Source of the DNA: Ruminococcaceae bacterium UBA1425
GTDB lineage: Bacteria; Bacillota; Clostridia; Oscillospirales; Acutalibacteraceae
Length of the DNA: 43,334 nt
NCBI GenBank assembly: GCA_002329365.1
Contig: DCUB01000032.1
Location: forward strand, 1 to 43,334
Direction of reading: 5' to 3'
A program made the position numbers and the translations under genes. The notes beneath the pieces were generated by a model that saw only the letters and a list, made by a program, of their open reading frames with translations, searched no databases and had not been told where the DNA came from. How positions within the stretch are numbered: position 1 is the first letter of the stretch; every line of letters begins with the position of its first letter. Of this stretch, positions 7,995-16,289 are shown one piece after another.

Positions 7995-8699
7995 CTACGC
8001 TAAAGAACTGCCGCCGGGACTTACGCTGTCCTCGACTATTTTTCCGTCGTGTATGCGGATGATTCTTTTTGCCGTCGCGGCTATGTCGTTGTCGTGAGTT
8101 ATAAGTATTACCGTTCTGCCCTCGTCGTTCAGCTCGCGCAGAATACGCATTACCTCCTCGCCGGAGCCGGAATCAAGGTTGCCCGTCGGTTCGTCGGCAA
8201 GTATAACGGGAGGTCTGGCGGCAACCGCGCGCGCTATGGCGACCCTTTGCTGCTGGCCGCCGGACATCTGCGCCGGAAGATGGTGCATACGATTTTCAAG
8301 CCCTACCCTTGTGAGAGCCTCGCGCGAAAGACGCTCGCGCTCGTCCCTTTTCATTCCGCGGTAAACAAGCGGAAGCTCGACGTTTGCCTGCGCCGTGAGG
8401 CTTGAAATAAGGTTGAAGCCCTGAAAAATAAAGCCAATTTTTTTGTTGCGTATTTCTGACAGCTCGTCGTCGCTTAAGGACGAAACGTTTCTGCCCTCAA
8501 GGAAATATTCCCCCTCGGTGCACACGTCAAGGAATCCTATCATATTCATCAGCGTGGATTTGCCGGAGCCGGACTGCCCCACTATGGCTACAAACTCGCC
8601 GCTTTCAACCGTCAGCGAAACGTCGTCAAGCGCCCTGACCTCGTTTTCGCCCGGATTATATATTTTCGAAACGTTTTTCAACTCTATAAGAGCTTCCAT
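7995..8699 (-). CDS. ABC transporter ATPase, MacB/LolD type
   Basis: A 234-residue nucleotide-binding subunit of the MacB/LolD/FtsE branch, which powers peptide or antimicrobial efflux or lipoprotein handling through FtsX-fold permeases. Walker A is GQSGSGKST near residue 41, the Q-loop lies in FIFQGFNL, the signature is MSGGQQQRVAIARA near 144, Walker B is VILADEPTGNLDS, and the switch His is in LITHD. The family-specific Asn-Leu-Asp-Ser after Walker B is present. No permease gene lies on either side (relA converges, the ECF S gene diverges), so the partner must be encoded elsewhere. GGGAGGG precedes the ATG. Confidence 0.92.
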   Translation of the reverse strand: MEALIELKNVSKIYNPGENEVRALDDVSLTVESGEFVAIVGQSGSGKSTLMNMIGFLDVCTEGEYFLEGRNVSSLSDDELSEIRNKKIGFIFQGFNLISSLTAQANVELPLVYRGMKRDERERLSREALTRVGLENRMHHLPAQMSGGQQQRVAIARAVAARPPVILADEPTGNLDSGSGEEVMRILRELNDEGRTVILITHDNDIAATAKRIIRIHDGKIVEDSVSPGGSSLA

Positions 8700-8730
8700 T
8701 TCACGCCCTCCCGACCTTCATTCCCTTTAA

Positions 8731-8759
8731 AGTGTAAAGACGAAAAAGATAAAAGTCAA
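8731..8759 (-). promoter_or_regulatory. Sigma-A promoter for the ABC ATPase
   Basis: Reading the minus strand: TTGACT (8759-8754), 17 bp, TACACT (8736-8731), about 30 bases before the gene. Confidence 0.65.
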
Positions 8760-8798
8760 GGCGGTAAATGTTAATTTTTATCGGAGTACCCCAAATTC

Positions 8799-8827
8799 TT
8801 GCTTTTTACTGGTTCATCATATATAAT
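8799..8827 (+). promoter_or_regulatory. Sigma-A promoter for the ECF-S/DUF1893/GH89-like operon
   Basis: TTGCTT (8799-8804), 17 bp, TATAAT (8822-8827), about 36 bases before the start codon. The predicted leader is too short to hold a riboswitch. Confidence 0.75.
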
Positions 8828-8863
8828 TAACAAAGACAAAGTTCAATAGCGGGGTAACAAAAT

Positions 8864-9430
8864 ATGTATAAAGCCAAAATTTTTTCATATTCGAAGCTGT
8901 ATGCCTATAAAACGGCGGTTAGCGCGCTGCTTATCGCAATTGCCGTTTTGCTTCCGCAGCTTGTGCATCTTATAGCGGGCAGGGCGCTCGGCTCGGTGCT
9001 GCTGCCCATGCACCTTCCCGTGCTTCTTGCCGGCTTTATTTTCGGACGGAGTAAAAAAGCCGCCGGGCTTTTCTTTGTGCTGTCTGTCGCGACTGCCGCG
9101 CCGCTTTTAAGCTTTTTAGCTACCGGCATGCCTTTGCCGCCTACCCTGTGGCTTATGCTTATTGAGCTTCCGTCATACGGAATTATGTGCGCCCTGCTTT
9201 ACGGAAAAACGAAAAAGGTATATTTAAGCCTTGCGGCAGCGCTCATAGCGGGCAGGCTTGCCTATGCCCTCGCGCTGCTTGTCGGCGGAAAGGTTCTGGG
9301 CCTTGACCTGCCCGGCGCCTCCGCAGTATGGACGGCTTTTATAACAGGGCTTCCCGGAATAGCAATACAGCTTGTGCTTGTACCTGTTATCATAAAGGCG
9401 CTTGAAAGGGCGGGACTTAGCATTGACTGA
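8864..9430 (+). CDS. ECF transporter S component (substrate-binding membrane subunit)
   Basis: A 188-residue membrane protein with about six hydrophobic helices, the size and layout of S components of energy-coupling-factor vitamin/cofactor importers. Family features are the N-terminal helix AVSALLIAIAVLLPQLVH with the LLPMHLPVLLAGFIFG block (about residues 44-59) that follows it in folate/pantothenate/queuosine-type S proteins, and the C-terminal FITGLPGIAIQLVLVPVII. The substrate cannot be assigned. No EcfA or EcfT gene is nearby, so it probably uses a shared module (group II ECF). GGGGTAA lies before the ATG. Its stop overlaps the start of the DUF1893 gene, so the two are translationally coupled. 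Confidence 0.8.
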   Translation: MYKAKIFSYSKLYAYKTAVSALLIAIAVLLPQLVHLIAGRALGSVLLPMHLPVLLAGFIFGRSKKAAGLFFVLSVATAAPLLSFLATGMPLPPTLWLMLIELPSYGIMCALLYGKTKKVYLSLAAALIAGRLAYALALLVGGKVLGLDLPGASAVWTAFITGLPGIAIQLVLVPVIIKALERAGLSID

Positions 9431-9836
9431 CATTGAAGCTGCAAAGAAAAGACTTTTGTCCTCGGGCGCGTCGCTTGTTCTTTCAAAGGACGGCAGCCTG
9501 CTTGAATACAACGGGCCGGGTATTTCCCCGCTCGTATCGCTTCTTAACTCCGGCCAGTCGCTGAAGGGTTATTCGGTTGCCGATAAGGTCGTCGGCAAGG
9601 CGGCGGCGTTACTGATGGTTTACGGCGGAGCGGAAAGCGTGTACGCGGAGGTTATCAGCATTCCCGCTCTTAGTGTTTTTAAGCGCTTCGGCACAAAGGT
9701 TTTATACAAAACGCTTACGGATTTTATTGAAAACAGCACGAAAACAGGGCTTTGTCCGATGGAGCAAAAGGCGCTTCCTCTGTCTTTTCCCGAGGAGGCG
9801 GCCGAAGTATTCTTGCGCAAGGGTGAAAACCGATGA
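9423..9836 (+). CDS. DUF1893 family protein
   Basis: A 137-residue protein of the DUF1893 family, whose structural prototype (Thermotoga TM1506) has a cytidine-deaminase-like fold. Visible family features are the SLVLSKDGSLLEYNGPGISPL start, the central VADKVVGKAAALLMVYGGAESVYAEVIS (about residues 60-87), where VxGKAAA replaces the deaminase HAE-type motif, and the NSTKTGLCPMEQ segment near 108. The zinc-site residues of active deaminases are not obvious. GAAAGGGCGGG (9403-9413) sits nine bases before a TTG at 9423, which I prefer to an upstream TTG at 9402. It overlaps the ECF S gene by 8 bases and the GH89-like gene by 4, so it is coupled on both sides. Confidence 0.78.
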   Translation: MTDIEAAKKRLLSSGASLVLSKDGSLLEYNGPGISPLVSLLNSGQSLKGYSVADKVVGKAAALLMVYGGAESVYAEVISIPALSVFKRFGTKVLYKTLTDFIENSTKTGLCPMEQKALPLSFPEEAAEVFLRKGENR

Positions 9837-11953
9837 TTGATTTGATAAAGCGGCGTACGCCGGAAATGGCGGAGCTGTTTACAACAGAAAGGATAAACGG
9901 GCGCGACGGCAAGGGCGTTTACGAGATTGAGGCGGTAAACGGCAAAATTGCCTTAAGGGGCAGCGACAACATTGCCATTGCCATGGCATATTACCGTTAT
10001 CTGCGCGATTTCTGCGGAGTTAACCTGTCGTGGTGCGGCAACAGGGCAGTTTACGAGTCGCCGAACGCGCCCCTGCCCGTAAAAAAAATAACCTTTCCGA
10101 TAGAACAGGAAAAGCGGATGTGTCTGTCCTACGAAACCTACATTAACGGTGCCTGCTGGTGGGACTGGGAGCGTTGGGAGACGGAGCTTGACCTGATGGC
10201 GATGAACGGAATAAACATGCCGCTCTGCCTTGCGGGATATGAGGCGGTGTGGTATTACGCCGCGCTGAAGCTGAACATCAACAGGGAGGACGCATTGAAC
10301 TTCCTGTCCGGCGTATGTTATTACCCGCTCCAGCTTGAGGGCAGGATAGACTCGTATCTTCAGCTCGTCGACACCGATTTCCTCAAGGCGAGGATAGAAT
10401 TAGGAAACAAGATACTCGCGCGCGCGCGAGAACTTGGAATGACGCCCGTCATGCAGGGCTTTACGGGGCATGTTCCGAAATATCTCAGGGGATATTTCAA
10501 AAAAATCGATATGACGCCCGTCACACGTTTTTACAGGTTCCAGAACACGTTCCGGCTGATGCCCTCCGACGAGCTGTTCGAAAAAATCGGCGCGGCGCTT
10601 TACGAAAAGCAGAAGGAGCTTTTCGGCACGGCCGAATATTATATCTGCGACCCGTTTTGCAATGTCGAGCCGCTCGTAAAGGGCGAAGCGTTCCAGAAAA
10701 GCTACGGCGCCGCCCTTTATTCCCTTATGGACAGGTACGCCGACGGCGCCGTATGGGTGCTTGACGTTTCGTCGTTTTCAAGAGCCCTCGTATCCGGGGT
10801 GCCAGAAGGGCGCGTGCTTATTGTCGACACCGACGGAACGGAATGCGAGCGTTACAAGGGCTTCGGCGGTCTTGCGTTTATTGTCGGAACATATTTCAAC
10901 CGCGGCGGAAGGACAACCCTCCACGGCAATATAAAGGCTCTTGCCGACAATCCTTACTCGCGGATAAAGAGCAGGTACAAAAACGCAATAGGAACGGGGC
11001 TGTTCCCCGGCTCGACGGACCAGAACCCGCTCTACTGCGACCTCGCGTTTCAGATGCTGACCGAAAGCGAAAAGGTCGACGTTGACACATGGCTTCGGGA
11101 CTATTCCTACCGTCGCTGGGGCAGCGGGGAGAAATGCCTCTCAAACGCCGCGCTGCTCCTTTACTCAACCTGTTATTCGGAAAAGTGCACAGGCAGCGAA
11201 ACGGGCTCAATAATCGCCGCCCGTCCGTCAACCGAGCTTGCGCACACGGCACCGGGCGACACACTGGAGCTCCGTTACGAAAATCTTGAGCTTTGCTCCG
11301 CGCTTGAGCTTATGCTCTCCTCAAAGGGCGAATATACAAGCGGCTACGTTTTTGACGTCTGCGACATACTTCGCCAGTTGATGAGCAATTACGCGCGCCG
11401 TCTTTATTCGGCCGTTATGACGGGCTTCAACAACCGTGACGCGCGTCTTTTCGAAACCTCCGCGAACGCGTTTTTAAAGCTTCTTGAGGAGCTTGACGGG
11501 CTTCTTAACACAATGCCGGAATTCCGCCTCGACACATACCTAAAGCGCGCCTCCGACGCGGGTCTCTCAAAGGCGGACAAGCAGAATTTTGAGCTTTGCC
11601 TGCTGTGTCAGGTAACAATGTTCGGTCCGTTCAGCGACCCCGAATACTACGACGCCGCATGGCGCGAGTGGGCTGACCTTGTGGGAAGCTATTACTACCG
11701 CCGCTGGAACAGCTTTTTCAAGATGCTTGCCGAAAACTTTAAGAAGAAAAAAAGAGTTTCCACCGTTACGCGAAAGCAATTAAACGGGAGAAACATGACA
11801 AGGGGAAACAAGTATTACAAAAAGCTCGACGCCGAGGAGCGGAAATGGATCACAAAATACAATCCCCAAAGCCCTTCCGCGGAGGACACGCTTGAAACGG
11901 CGGAAAAGCTGTTTCGAAAATACTCAAAGCTGATAGCCGACGACATCCTTTAA
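9833..11953 (+). CDS. GH89 (NAGLU)-fold protein, catalytic residues apparently lost
   Basis: A 706-residue protein collinear with alpha-N-acetylglucosaminidase (GH89; human NAGLU). Shared landmarks are WWDWERWETELDLMAMNGIN (residues 109-128), YEAVW (136-140), ARELGMTPVMQGFTGHVP (198-215), DPF (273-275), GGLAFIVGTYFNRGG (345-359), IGTGLFPGSTDQNP (386-399) and RRWG. Active GH89 enzymes need two glutamates, E316 and E446 in human NAGLU. As recalled, these lie in DTFNEMQP and APEGISQN. Here those blocks read DPFCNVEP and FPGSTDQN, so the second Glu is Gly-393 and the first is Asn-277 or shifted to Glu-279. Tryptophans of the sugar pocket (QGWLF, FIWCML) also appear replaced (DVSSF, FIVGTY). There is no signal peptide, so it is probably cytoplasmic. 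ATGA overlap with DUF1893. It is probably a non-hydrolytic or repurposed GH89 relative. Confidence 0.8.
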   Translation: MIDLIKRRTPEMAELFTTERINGRDGKGVYEIEAVNGKIALRGSDNIAIAMAYYRYLRDFCGVNLSWCGNRAVYESPNAPLPVKKITFPIEQEKRMCLSYETYINGACWWDWERWETELDLMAMNGINMPLCLAGYEAVWYYAALKLNINREDALNFLSGVCYYPLQLEGRIDSYLQLVDTDFLKARIELGNKILARARELGMTPVMQGFTGHVPKYLRGYFKKIDMTPVTRFYRFQNTFRLMPSDELFEKIGAALYEKQKELFGTAEYYICDPFCNVEPLVKGEAFQKSYGAALYSLMDRYADGAVWVLDVSSFSRALVSGVPEGRVLIVDTDGTECERYKGFGGLAFIVGTYFNRGGRTTLHGNIKALADNPYSRIKSRYKNAIGTGLFPGSTDQNPLYCDLAFQMLTESEKVDVDTWLRDYSYRRWGSGEKCLSNAALLLYSTCYSEKCTGSETGSIIAARPSTELAHTAPGDTLELRYENLELCSALELMLSSKGEYTSGYVFDVCDILRQLMSNYARRLYSAVMTGFNNRDARLFETSANAFLKLLEELDGLLNTMPEFRLDTYLKRASDAGLSKADKQNFELCLLCQVTMFGPFSDPEYYDAAWREWADLVGSYYYRRWNSFFKMLAENFKKKKRVSTVTRKQLNGRNMTRGNKYYKKLDAEERKWITKYNPQSPSAEDTLETAEKLFRKYSKLIADDIL

Positions 11954-11959
11954 TTTAAT

Positions 11960-13375
11960 TCAATTATTATACTTACTTAACGGCTTTCGGATAATAAGGC
12001 TTCCGAGAGCCTTTTTGTTGAACGGAATTAGCGGATAAAGGTAACGCCTGCCCGAAACGGTTTTGGTAGTCGCGAGCATCACAAAAACGATTATGAAGCC
12101 GGCAAAAAAGCCCCACAGGTTGAATATTGCCGTAAGAATTATAATAAAAAGACGCGCCAGCTTGAAGGCGTAGCCCATTTCAAAGCTCGGCTGTGTGAAG
12201 CCGGCTATCGACACGAACGCCATATAAAGCACTATTTCCGACACGAGCCATTTCGCGTCCACGGCAAACTGACCGAGAACGAGCGTGCCAATAATGCTGA
12301 ATGAGCTGCTCAGTGAGCTGGGCGTGTTAAGCGAGGCAATCTTTAAGGCGTCCACTGTAAGCTCCACCATTAAAAGCTGCACGAGTATGGGCATTTCCGT
12401 CGGCTCGTCTATAAGAATAAACGACAGCCAGTCGGGTATGAAGGACGGGTTTAAAATCAGCAGATACCACAGCGGTATCATAAAAAGCGTAAGCGAAAAA
12501 ACCGTAAGCCTCATCCATCGCAGAAAGGTGCCGATAAGCGGGGGAAAGTAGTAGTCGTTCGTGTCCTGTATGAAGTCGAAAAAGCTTGTCGGGATTATCA
12601 TCGCGGCGGGCGAGTTGTCGGTTAATATTACTATGCTTCCCTCCGCGACCGACGCGGCGGCGGCGTCCGGACGCTCGGTATAGCGCACCTTCGGGAACGG
12701 GTTGAAATGCTGCTTCGGCACAAGGCACTCAAGCAGGCTTTCGTGCCCCATAGACAGGGTGCTTACATCGATTTTTTCAAGCTTGTCCCTTATGATACCG
12801 AGCGTGTGTCTGTCCACCTTGTCCTCAAAATAGCACACGGCGGTGTCAAGCTTTGTCCTTTTGCCTATTCTGAACAGCTCAAATGTCAGCCTTGTGTCGC
12901 GTATCCTGCGGCGGAGCATCGCCGTGTTGAAAACAAGCGTTTCCACAAAGCCCTCGTGAGGTCCCATCAGCACACGGTTGTTTTCGGGCTCCTGCACGGA
13001 GCGCGCCGGATACGTCCGCAGGTCAGCCTGAACCGCCTCGGAGCAGCCTTCTATAACGATTCCCACCGCGCCGGACAGTATGAACGTGACAAGCTCGTCC
13101 ATATCGTCGGTGACGTCCGTTTCGGAATACGGGATAATCCTGTCGGCAAAATCGCGCGCAGAATTCATACGGCTTATTTCGTCGTCGCCGACTGTCAGGA
13201 TGTCGCTTATGAGCTTGACAAGAATATCGTCCTTTATCATGCCGTCGACAAAATATATCTTGACGTTTCTTGAAGCCGCCTTTATGCAGCGCCCTACAAG
13301 GTCGAAGCTGCTGCCGAGGCGCAGGGCTTCGTCAAGATTTCTGATGTTTTCGTTATAATCATGAGTAAACTTCAT
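11960..13375 (-). CDS. spoVAF: SpoVAF/GerA-family spore membrane protein
   Basis: A 471-residue protein of the GerA family, closest to SpoVAF, an inner spore-membrane protein linked to germination and dipicolinate-channel function. The first 270 residues form the soluble GerA N-terminal region, with the family-typical GPHEGFVETLVFNTAMLRRR (about residues 149-168). The SpoVAF-like hallmark is FNPFPKVRYTERPDAAA (about 240-256). The C-terminal 190 residues hold about five membrane spans, beginning with FLRWMRLTVFSLTLFMIPLW. AAAAGGA precedes the ATG. No gerAB, gerAC or spoVAA-E gene lies next to it. It converges on the GH89-like gene with only 6 bases between stops. Expression is expected in the forespore, although I see no clear sigma-G site. 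Confidence 0.88.
   Translation of the reverse strand: MKFTHDYNENIRNLDEALRLGSSFDLVGRCIKAASRNVKIYFVDGMIKDDILVKLISDILTVGDDEISRMNSARDFADRIIPYSETDVTDDMDELVTFILSGAVGIVIEGCSEAVQADLRTYPARSVQEPENNRVLMGPHEGFVETLVFNTAMLRRRIRDTRLTFELFRIGKRTKLDTAVCYFEDKVDRHTLGIIRDKLEKIDVSTLSMGHESLLECLVPKQHFNPFPKVRYTERPDAAAASVAEGSIVILTDNSPAAMIIPTSFFDFIQDTNDYYFPPLIGTFLRWMRLTVFSLTLFMIPLWYLLILNPSFIPDWLSFILIDEPTEMPILVQLLMVELTVDALKIASLNTPSSLSSSFSIIGTLVLGQFAVDAKWLVSEIVLYMAFVSIAGFTQPSFEMGYAFKLARLFIIILTAIFNLWGFFAGFIIVFVMLATTKTVSGRRYLYPLIPFNKKALGSLIIRKPLSKYNN
11996..12016 (+). terminator. Intrinsic terminator for the GH89-like operon
   Basis: AAGGCT (11996-12001) / AGCCTT (12008-12013) with a 6-base loop, followed by TTT, about 45 bases after the plus-strand stop. 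It lies inside the 3' end of the converging spoVAF. Confidence 0.5.
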
Positions 13376-13405
13376 ATTCTATCCTTTTCGGTTTTACACC
13401 CGTCC

Positions 13406-13472
13406 TGTCATTCTGAGCGAAGCGAAGAATTTAAAGGCAAGCTCCTTCGGCACGTTGCGCCTCAGGATGACA
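13406..13472. repeat. Two-module repeat, TGTCATTCTGAG...CTCAGGATGACA
   Basis: The left module (TGTCATTCTGAGCGAAGCGA onward) and right module (GCTCCTTCGG...CTCAGGATGACA) face each other, giving imperfect terminal inverted repeats around 67 bases. Other copies lie at 25924, 35210 and 37092. Confidence 0.85.
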
Positions 13473-13506
13473 GGGGGGTGGGCGCGGCAGTGGGACTTGC
13501 CATTAG

Positions 13507-13538
13507 CGGCGGCGGACAGCAGAACCTGTCCGCCGCCG
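13507..13538. terminator. Strong hairpin after the SpoIID/PG-binding operon
   Basis: A perfect 13 bp stem CGGCGGCGGACAG / CTGTCCGCCGCCG with a 6-base loop, 20 bases past the minus-strand stop of the operon. No T-run follows on the minus strand, so it may protect the 3' end or act as a non-canonical terminator. Confidence 0.55.
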
Positions 13539-13558
13539 TAATATTCTTTGCATTTTAA

Positions 13559-14893
13559 TTACCTGTATTCATTATACGTTCCCGTAATGGCGGTCCATGT
13601 AAGAGGTCCGACGTCGCCTACAGGTACAATGCCCGATATTTCCTGTATTGCTCTGACGGCGTTTTGTGTTTGCGGGCCGTAATCGCCGTCAATCTCCACA
13701 AGAGGCACTCTGCTGTCATACTGGGCTATCGTGCGCAGAAACATCTGCAACTGAAGCACAACATCGCCCGACGACCCGAACGTAATAAAATAGCCGGGAT
13801 AAAGCGGCGGCGTAAAGGTCATGTAGCCCTTGGGAAGCGTATCGATTATTTCAACGTAACCGGTCACCATCTTATTAAACGTATCCCTGTCTACTATTCC
13901 GTCCGCCGGCAGGCCGAAATATGTCTGGAACGCCTTTACGGCTGCTTCGGTCTTGGGGCCGAATATGCCGTCTACCGTGACGCGCGGAATCTCCATGATA
14001 AACTTGCCGAAGAAATCAAGGTAATACTGAATTATCCTCACAATCACGTCCGCGTCTCCCATTCTGTATTCGCCGCTGAACGCACGGTTTATTTCGCTTT
14101 CCGTAAGCCCCTCGCCGTGAAGCTCCGTAAGACCTTTAACGCTGTTAAAAATGTATTTTAGCTTATACCACGTTGCCATTCCCACAATACCGTCAACGGT
14201 CAGGTTGAAAATTCTCTGAAACTCCATTACTGACCTTTGCGTTGCCGCGTTAAATATCCCTAAGTTAACGTCAACCTTGGGTATGGCGGGATAGTTTACC
14301 GATATGCGGTTCAGCTCGCGCTGTATGGTGCGCACCTCCTCGCCTATTGAGCCGAGCCTTAAGGGAACGCCGGGATAAGAGGGTATGTTTTCCTCCGGGG
14401 TGCCCGTTTGCACATTTATGTCCTCTCCATAATAGTAGCGAAGGATTTCAAGAGCGGTCATGCCGCTCAAGGCAAGGCTCGTACTGCCCCACTGCGAAAG
14501 CCCCGGGCAGGTTCCCGATAATCCGCTGCAGTATTGGGCGGCAAGCGGCTGTACCTGCTCCGCCCGTACGATATACCTGTTGAAGAAATTATCGACAAGC
14601 GACGATATAGAGCCGAATATTTCTCTGCCTGATATAAACGCCTGGTCGTAAGATGGGGAGTTTGTTATGTCAAAATCAAAACCCCTCGAGCGGTAAAATT
14701 CCGTGTAAACCCTGTTAAGGGTAAACGATTGTATGGCGAATATATTGGCTTTAAGCGCCTCGGGCGGCCAGGTGGGGTACAGCTCTGAGCTTGACACAGT
14801 CTTAATGTACCTTGTGTACGGGACAACGATGTTCGCGGCGGGGGACGCCGGGGGACCGAGATGCACCGTAATATGTGTCGGAACAGTTACCAA
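13559..14893 (-). CDS. SpoIID-like domain fused to three peptidoglycan-binding domains (copy 2)
   Basis: A 444-residue protein. Residues about 1-165 match SpoIID/LytB, the lytic transglycosylase that strips peptide-free glycan during engulfment: YIKTVSSSELYPTWPPEALK (about 28-47) aligns with the SpoIID block that carries the catalytic Glu (SSE here), and GLSQWGSTSLALSG with YYYGEDI aligns with the C-terminal SpoIID block. A Cys pair (QYCSG...GTCPG) fits the SpoIID metal site. Three PG_binding_1 repeats follow, ending near VDGIVGMATW, VDGIFGPKTEAAVKAFQ and IDGDYGPQTQNAVRAIQ. There is no signal peptide or membrane helix, unlike true SpoIID, so it should be made in the cytoplasm (mother cell or forespore). 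The start is TTG after AAAGGAGGGAG with a long gap. Last gene of a three-gene operon and paralogous to its neighbour. Confidence 0.85.
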   Translation of the reverse strand: MVTVPTHITVHLGPPASPAANIVVPYTRYIKTVSSSELYPTWPPEALKANIFAIQSFTLNRVYTEFYRSRGFDFDITNSPSYDQAFISGREIFGSISSLVDNFFNRYIVRAEQVQPLAAQYCSGLSGTCPGLSQWGSTSLALSGMTALEILRYYYGEDINVQTGTPEENIPSYPGVPLRLGSIGEEVRTIQRELNRISVNYPAIPKVDVNLGIFNAATQRSVMEFQRIFNLTVDGIVGMATWYKLKYIFNSVKGLTELHGEGLTESEINRAFSGEYRMGDADVIVRIIQYYLDFFGKFIMEIPRVTVDGIFGPKTEAAVKAFQTYFGLPADGIVDRDTFNKMVTGYVEIIDTLPKGYMTFTPPLYPGYFITFGSSGDVVLQLQMFLRTIAQYDSRVPLVEIDGDYGPQTQNAVRAIQEISGIVPVGDVGPLTWTAITGTYNEYR

Positions 14894-14933
14894 GTGAAAG
14901 CACGCTCCCTCCTTTAGTATTTTACAGAGAGGC

Positions 14934-16277
14934 TCAGGAGTACCTGTTATACTGCTCGACCAAAGCCGTCCATGTAAGGGGGCCTACCTCGCCTAACTGC
15001 GGAATGCCCGAAATGCCCTGGAAAGCCCTGACCGCCGCCGCCGTTTGCGGCCCGTATACACCGTCAACGGCTATAAGAGGCACGCGTCTGTCGTTAAGCG
15101 CTATCCTGCGCAAAAAAGTCTGAACCCTCCTCACGACATCGCCCGAGGTGCCTGTTGTAATGAAAAACCCGGGATAAAGCGGTTCCTCAAATGTCAGGTA
15201 ACCCTGCGGCAGCGAGTTAAGAAAGTCCCTGTAAGCTATTGACAACATGTTCCATGTGTTTCTCCCGACTATGCCGTCGGGAGTCAGACCGTACAGACGC
15301 TGGAATGCCTTTACCGCTTCCTCCGTCTTGGGACCGAAAATTCCGTCTATCGCGACACGATTAAGCCTGTTGTTGAATCTTGCGAAAAAGTCAAGAAAAA
15401 ACTGGATTTCTCTGACTATCAGTCCTCTTGAGCCTCTTTTGTACACATTGCTGAAGTATCGCTCAAGCTCGCTCGGGGCAATTCCCTCGCTGTAAATATC
15501 CGCAAGATCCTTGACGCTGTTGTAAATGTACTTCAGCCTGTACCACGTTGCCTTGCCGACAATTCCGTCGACGGTAAGATTGAAAATCTTCTGAAACTCG
15601 ATAACCGACCTTTGTGTGGCGCCGTTGAAGATGCCCTCGTTTACTGTCACCTTAGGGATTGCCGGGTAATTTATTGAGATGCGGTTAAGCTGCCGCTGGA
15701 TAGTTCGCACCTCCTCGTCAAACGAGCCTAATCTCAGCGGTACTCCGGGATACGACTCGATGGGCGCGGCGACGGGAGCGTCGTAAATAAGATATGTGTC
15801 GTTCCCGAAATAATTTCGGATTATCTGGAGCGCCGTTCTGCCGCTTCTTCCGAGATCAAAGCTGCCCCATTGCGAAAGCCCCTCGCAGGTGGTGGAGATT
15901 CCGCTGCAGTACTGGGCGGCAAGAGGCTGAACCTGACCTGCCCTTACAATGTAGGTGTTGAAATATTCGTCGACGAGAGAGTTTATTGTTCCGAATATTT
16001 CCCTGTTGGGAACGAACGACTGGTCATAAGCGGTAGAGTTAGTAATATCAAAATCGTATCCCCTTGAGCGGTAATATTCCGTATAAACCCTGTTTAAAGT
16101 AAACGACTGTATCGCGTAGATGTTGGCGAGAAGCGTCTCCACCGGCCATGTGGGATATATTTCCGAACTGGCAACGATTTTTATATATCTTGTAAAGGGT
16201 ATGGTTACGTTCTGGGCAGGCGCCGAAGGCGCACCGAGATGCACGGTGATGGTAGTCGGAACTCTGACCGGTGCCAT
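14934..16277 (-). CDS. SpoIID-like domain fused to three peptidoglycan-binding domains (copy 1)
   Basis: A 447-residue tandem paralogue of the downstream gene, with the same architecture and over half its residues shared by eye (SFTLNRVYTEYYRSRGYDFD, QVQPLAAQYCSG, IESYPGVPLRLGS and IFNLTVDGIVGKATWYRLKY are near identical). The putative catalytic Glu is in IVASSEIYPTWP. The Cys pair is kept as QYCSG...TTCEG before GLSQWG. Three PG_binding_1 repeats follow (about residues 185-245, 275-335 and 375-440), with IFGPKTEEAVKAFQRLYG and VYGPQTAAAVRAFQGISG as motifs. No signal peptide. GGGGGAG is five bases before the ATG, and the gene starts 12 bases after the upstream gene ends, so they are co-transcribed. 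A role in spore cortex or coat assembly is inferred. Confidence 0.85.
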   Translation of the reverse strand: MAPVRVPTTITVHLGAPSAPAQNVTIPFTRYIKIVASSEIYPTWPVETLLANIYAIQSFTLNRVYTEYYRSRGYDFDITNSTAYDQSFVPNREIFGTINSLVDEYFNTYIVRAGQVQPLAAQYCSGISTTCEGLSQWGSFDLGRSGRTALQIIRNYFGNDTYLIYDAPVAAPIESYPGVPLRLGSFDEEVRTIQRQLNRISINYPAIPKVTVNEGIFNGATQRSVIEFQKIFNLTVDGIVGKATWYRLKYIYNSVKDLADIYSEGIAPSELERYFSNVYKRGSRGLIVREIQFFLDFFARFNNRLNRVAIDGIFGPKTEEAVKAFQRLYGLTPDGIVGRNTWNMLSIAYRDFLNSLPQGYLTFEEPLYPGFFITTGTSGDVVRRVQTFLRRIALNDRRVPLIAVDGVYGPQTAAAVRAFQGISGIPQLGEVGPLTWTALVEQYNRYS

Positions 16278-16289
16278 ACTCGCTCCCCC

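Noticed and set aside
8760..8863. Vitamin riboswitch before the ECF S component gene
   Set aside because: The promoter lies only about 36 bases before the start, leaving no room for an aptamer.
12707..13273. A 188-residue plus-strand open frame
   Set aside because: It is the antisense shadow of spoVAF, which has clear family motifs.
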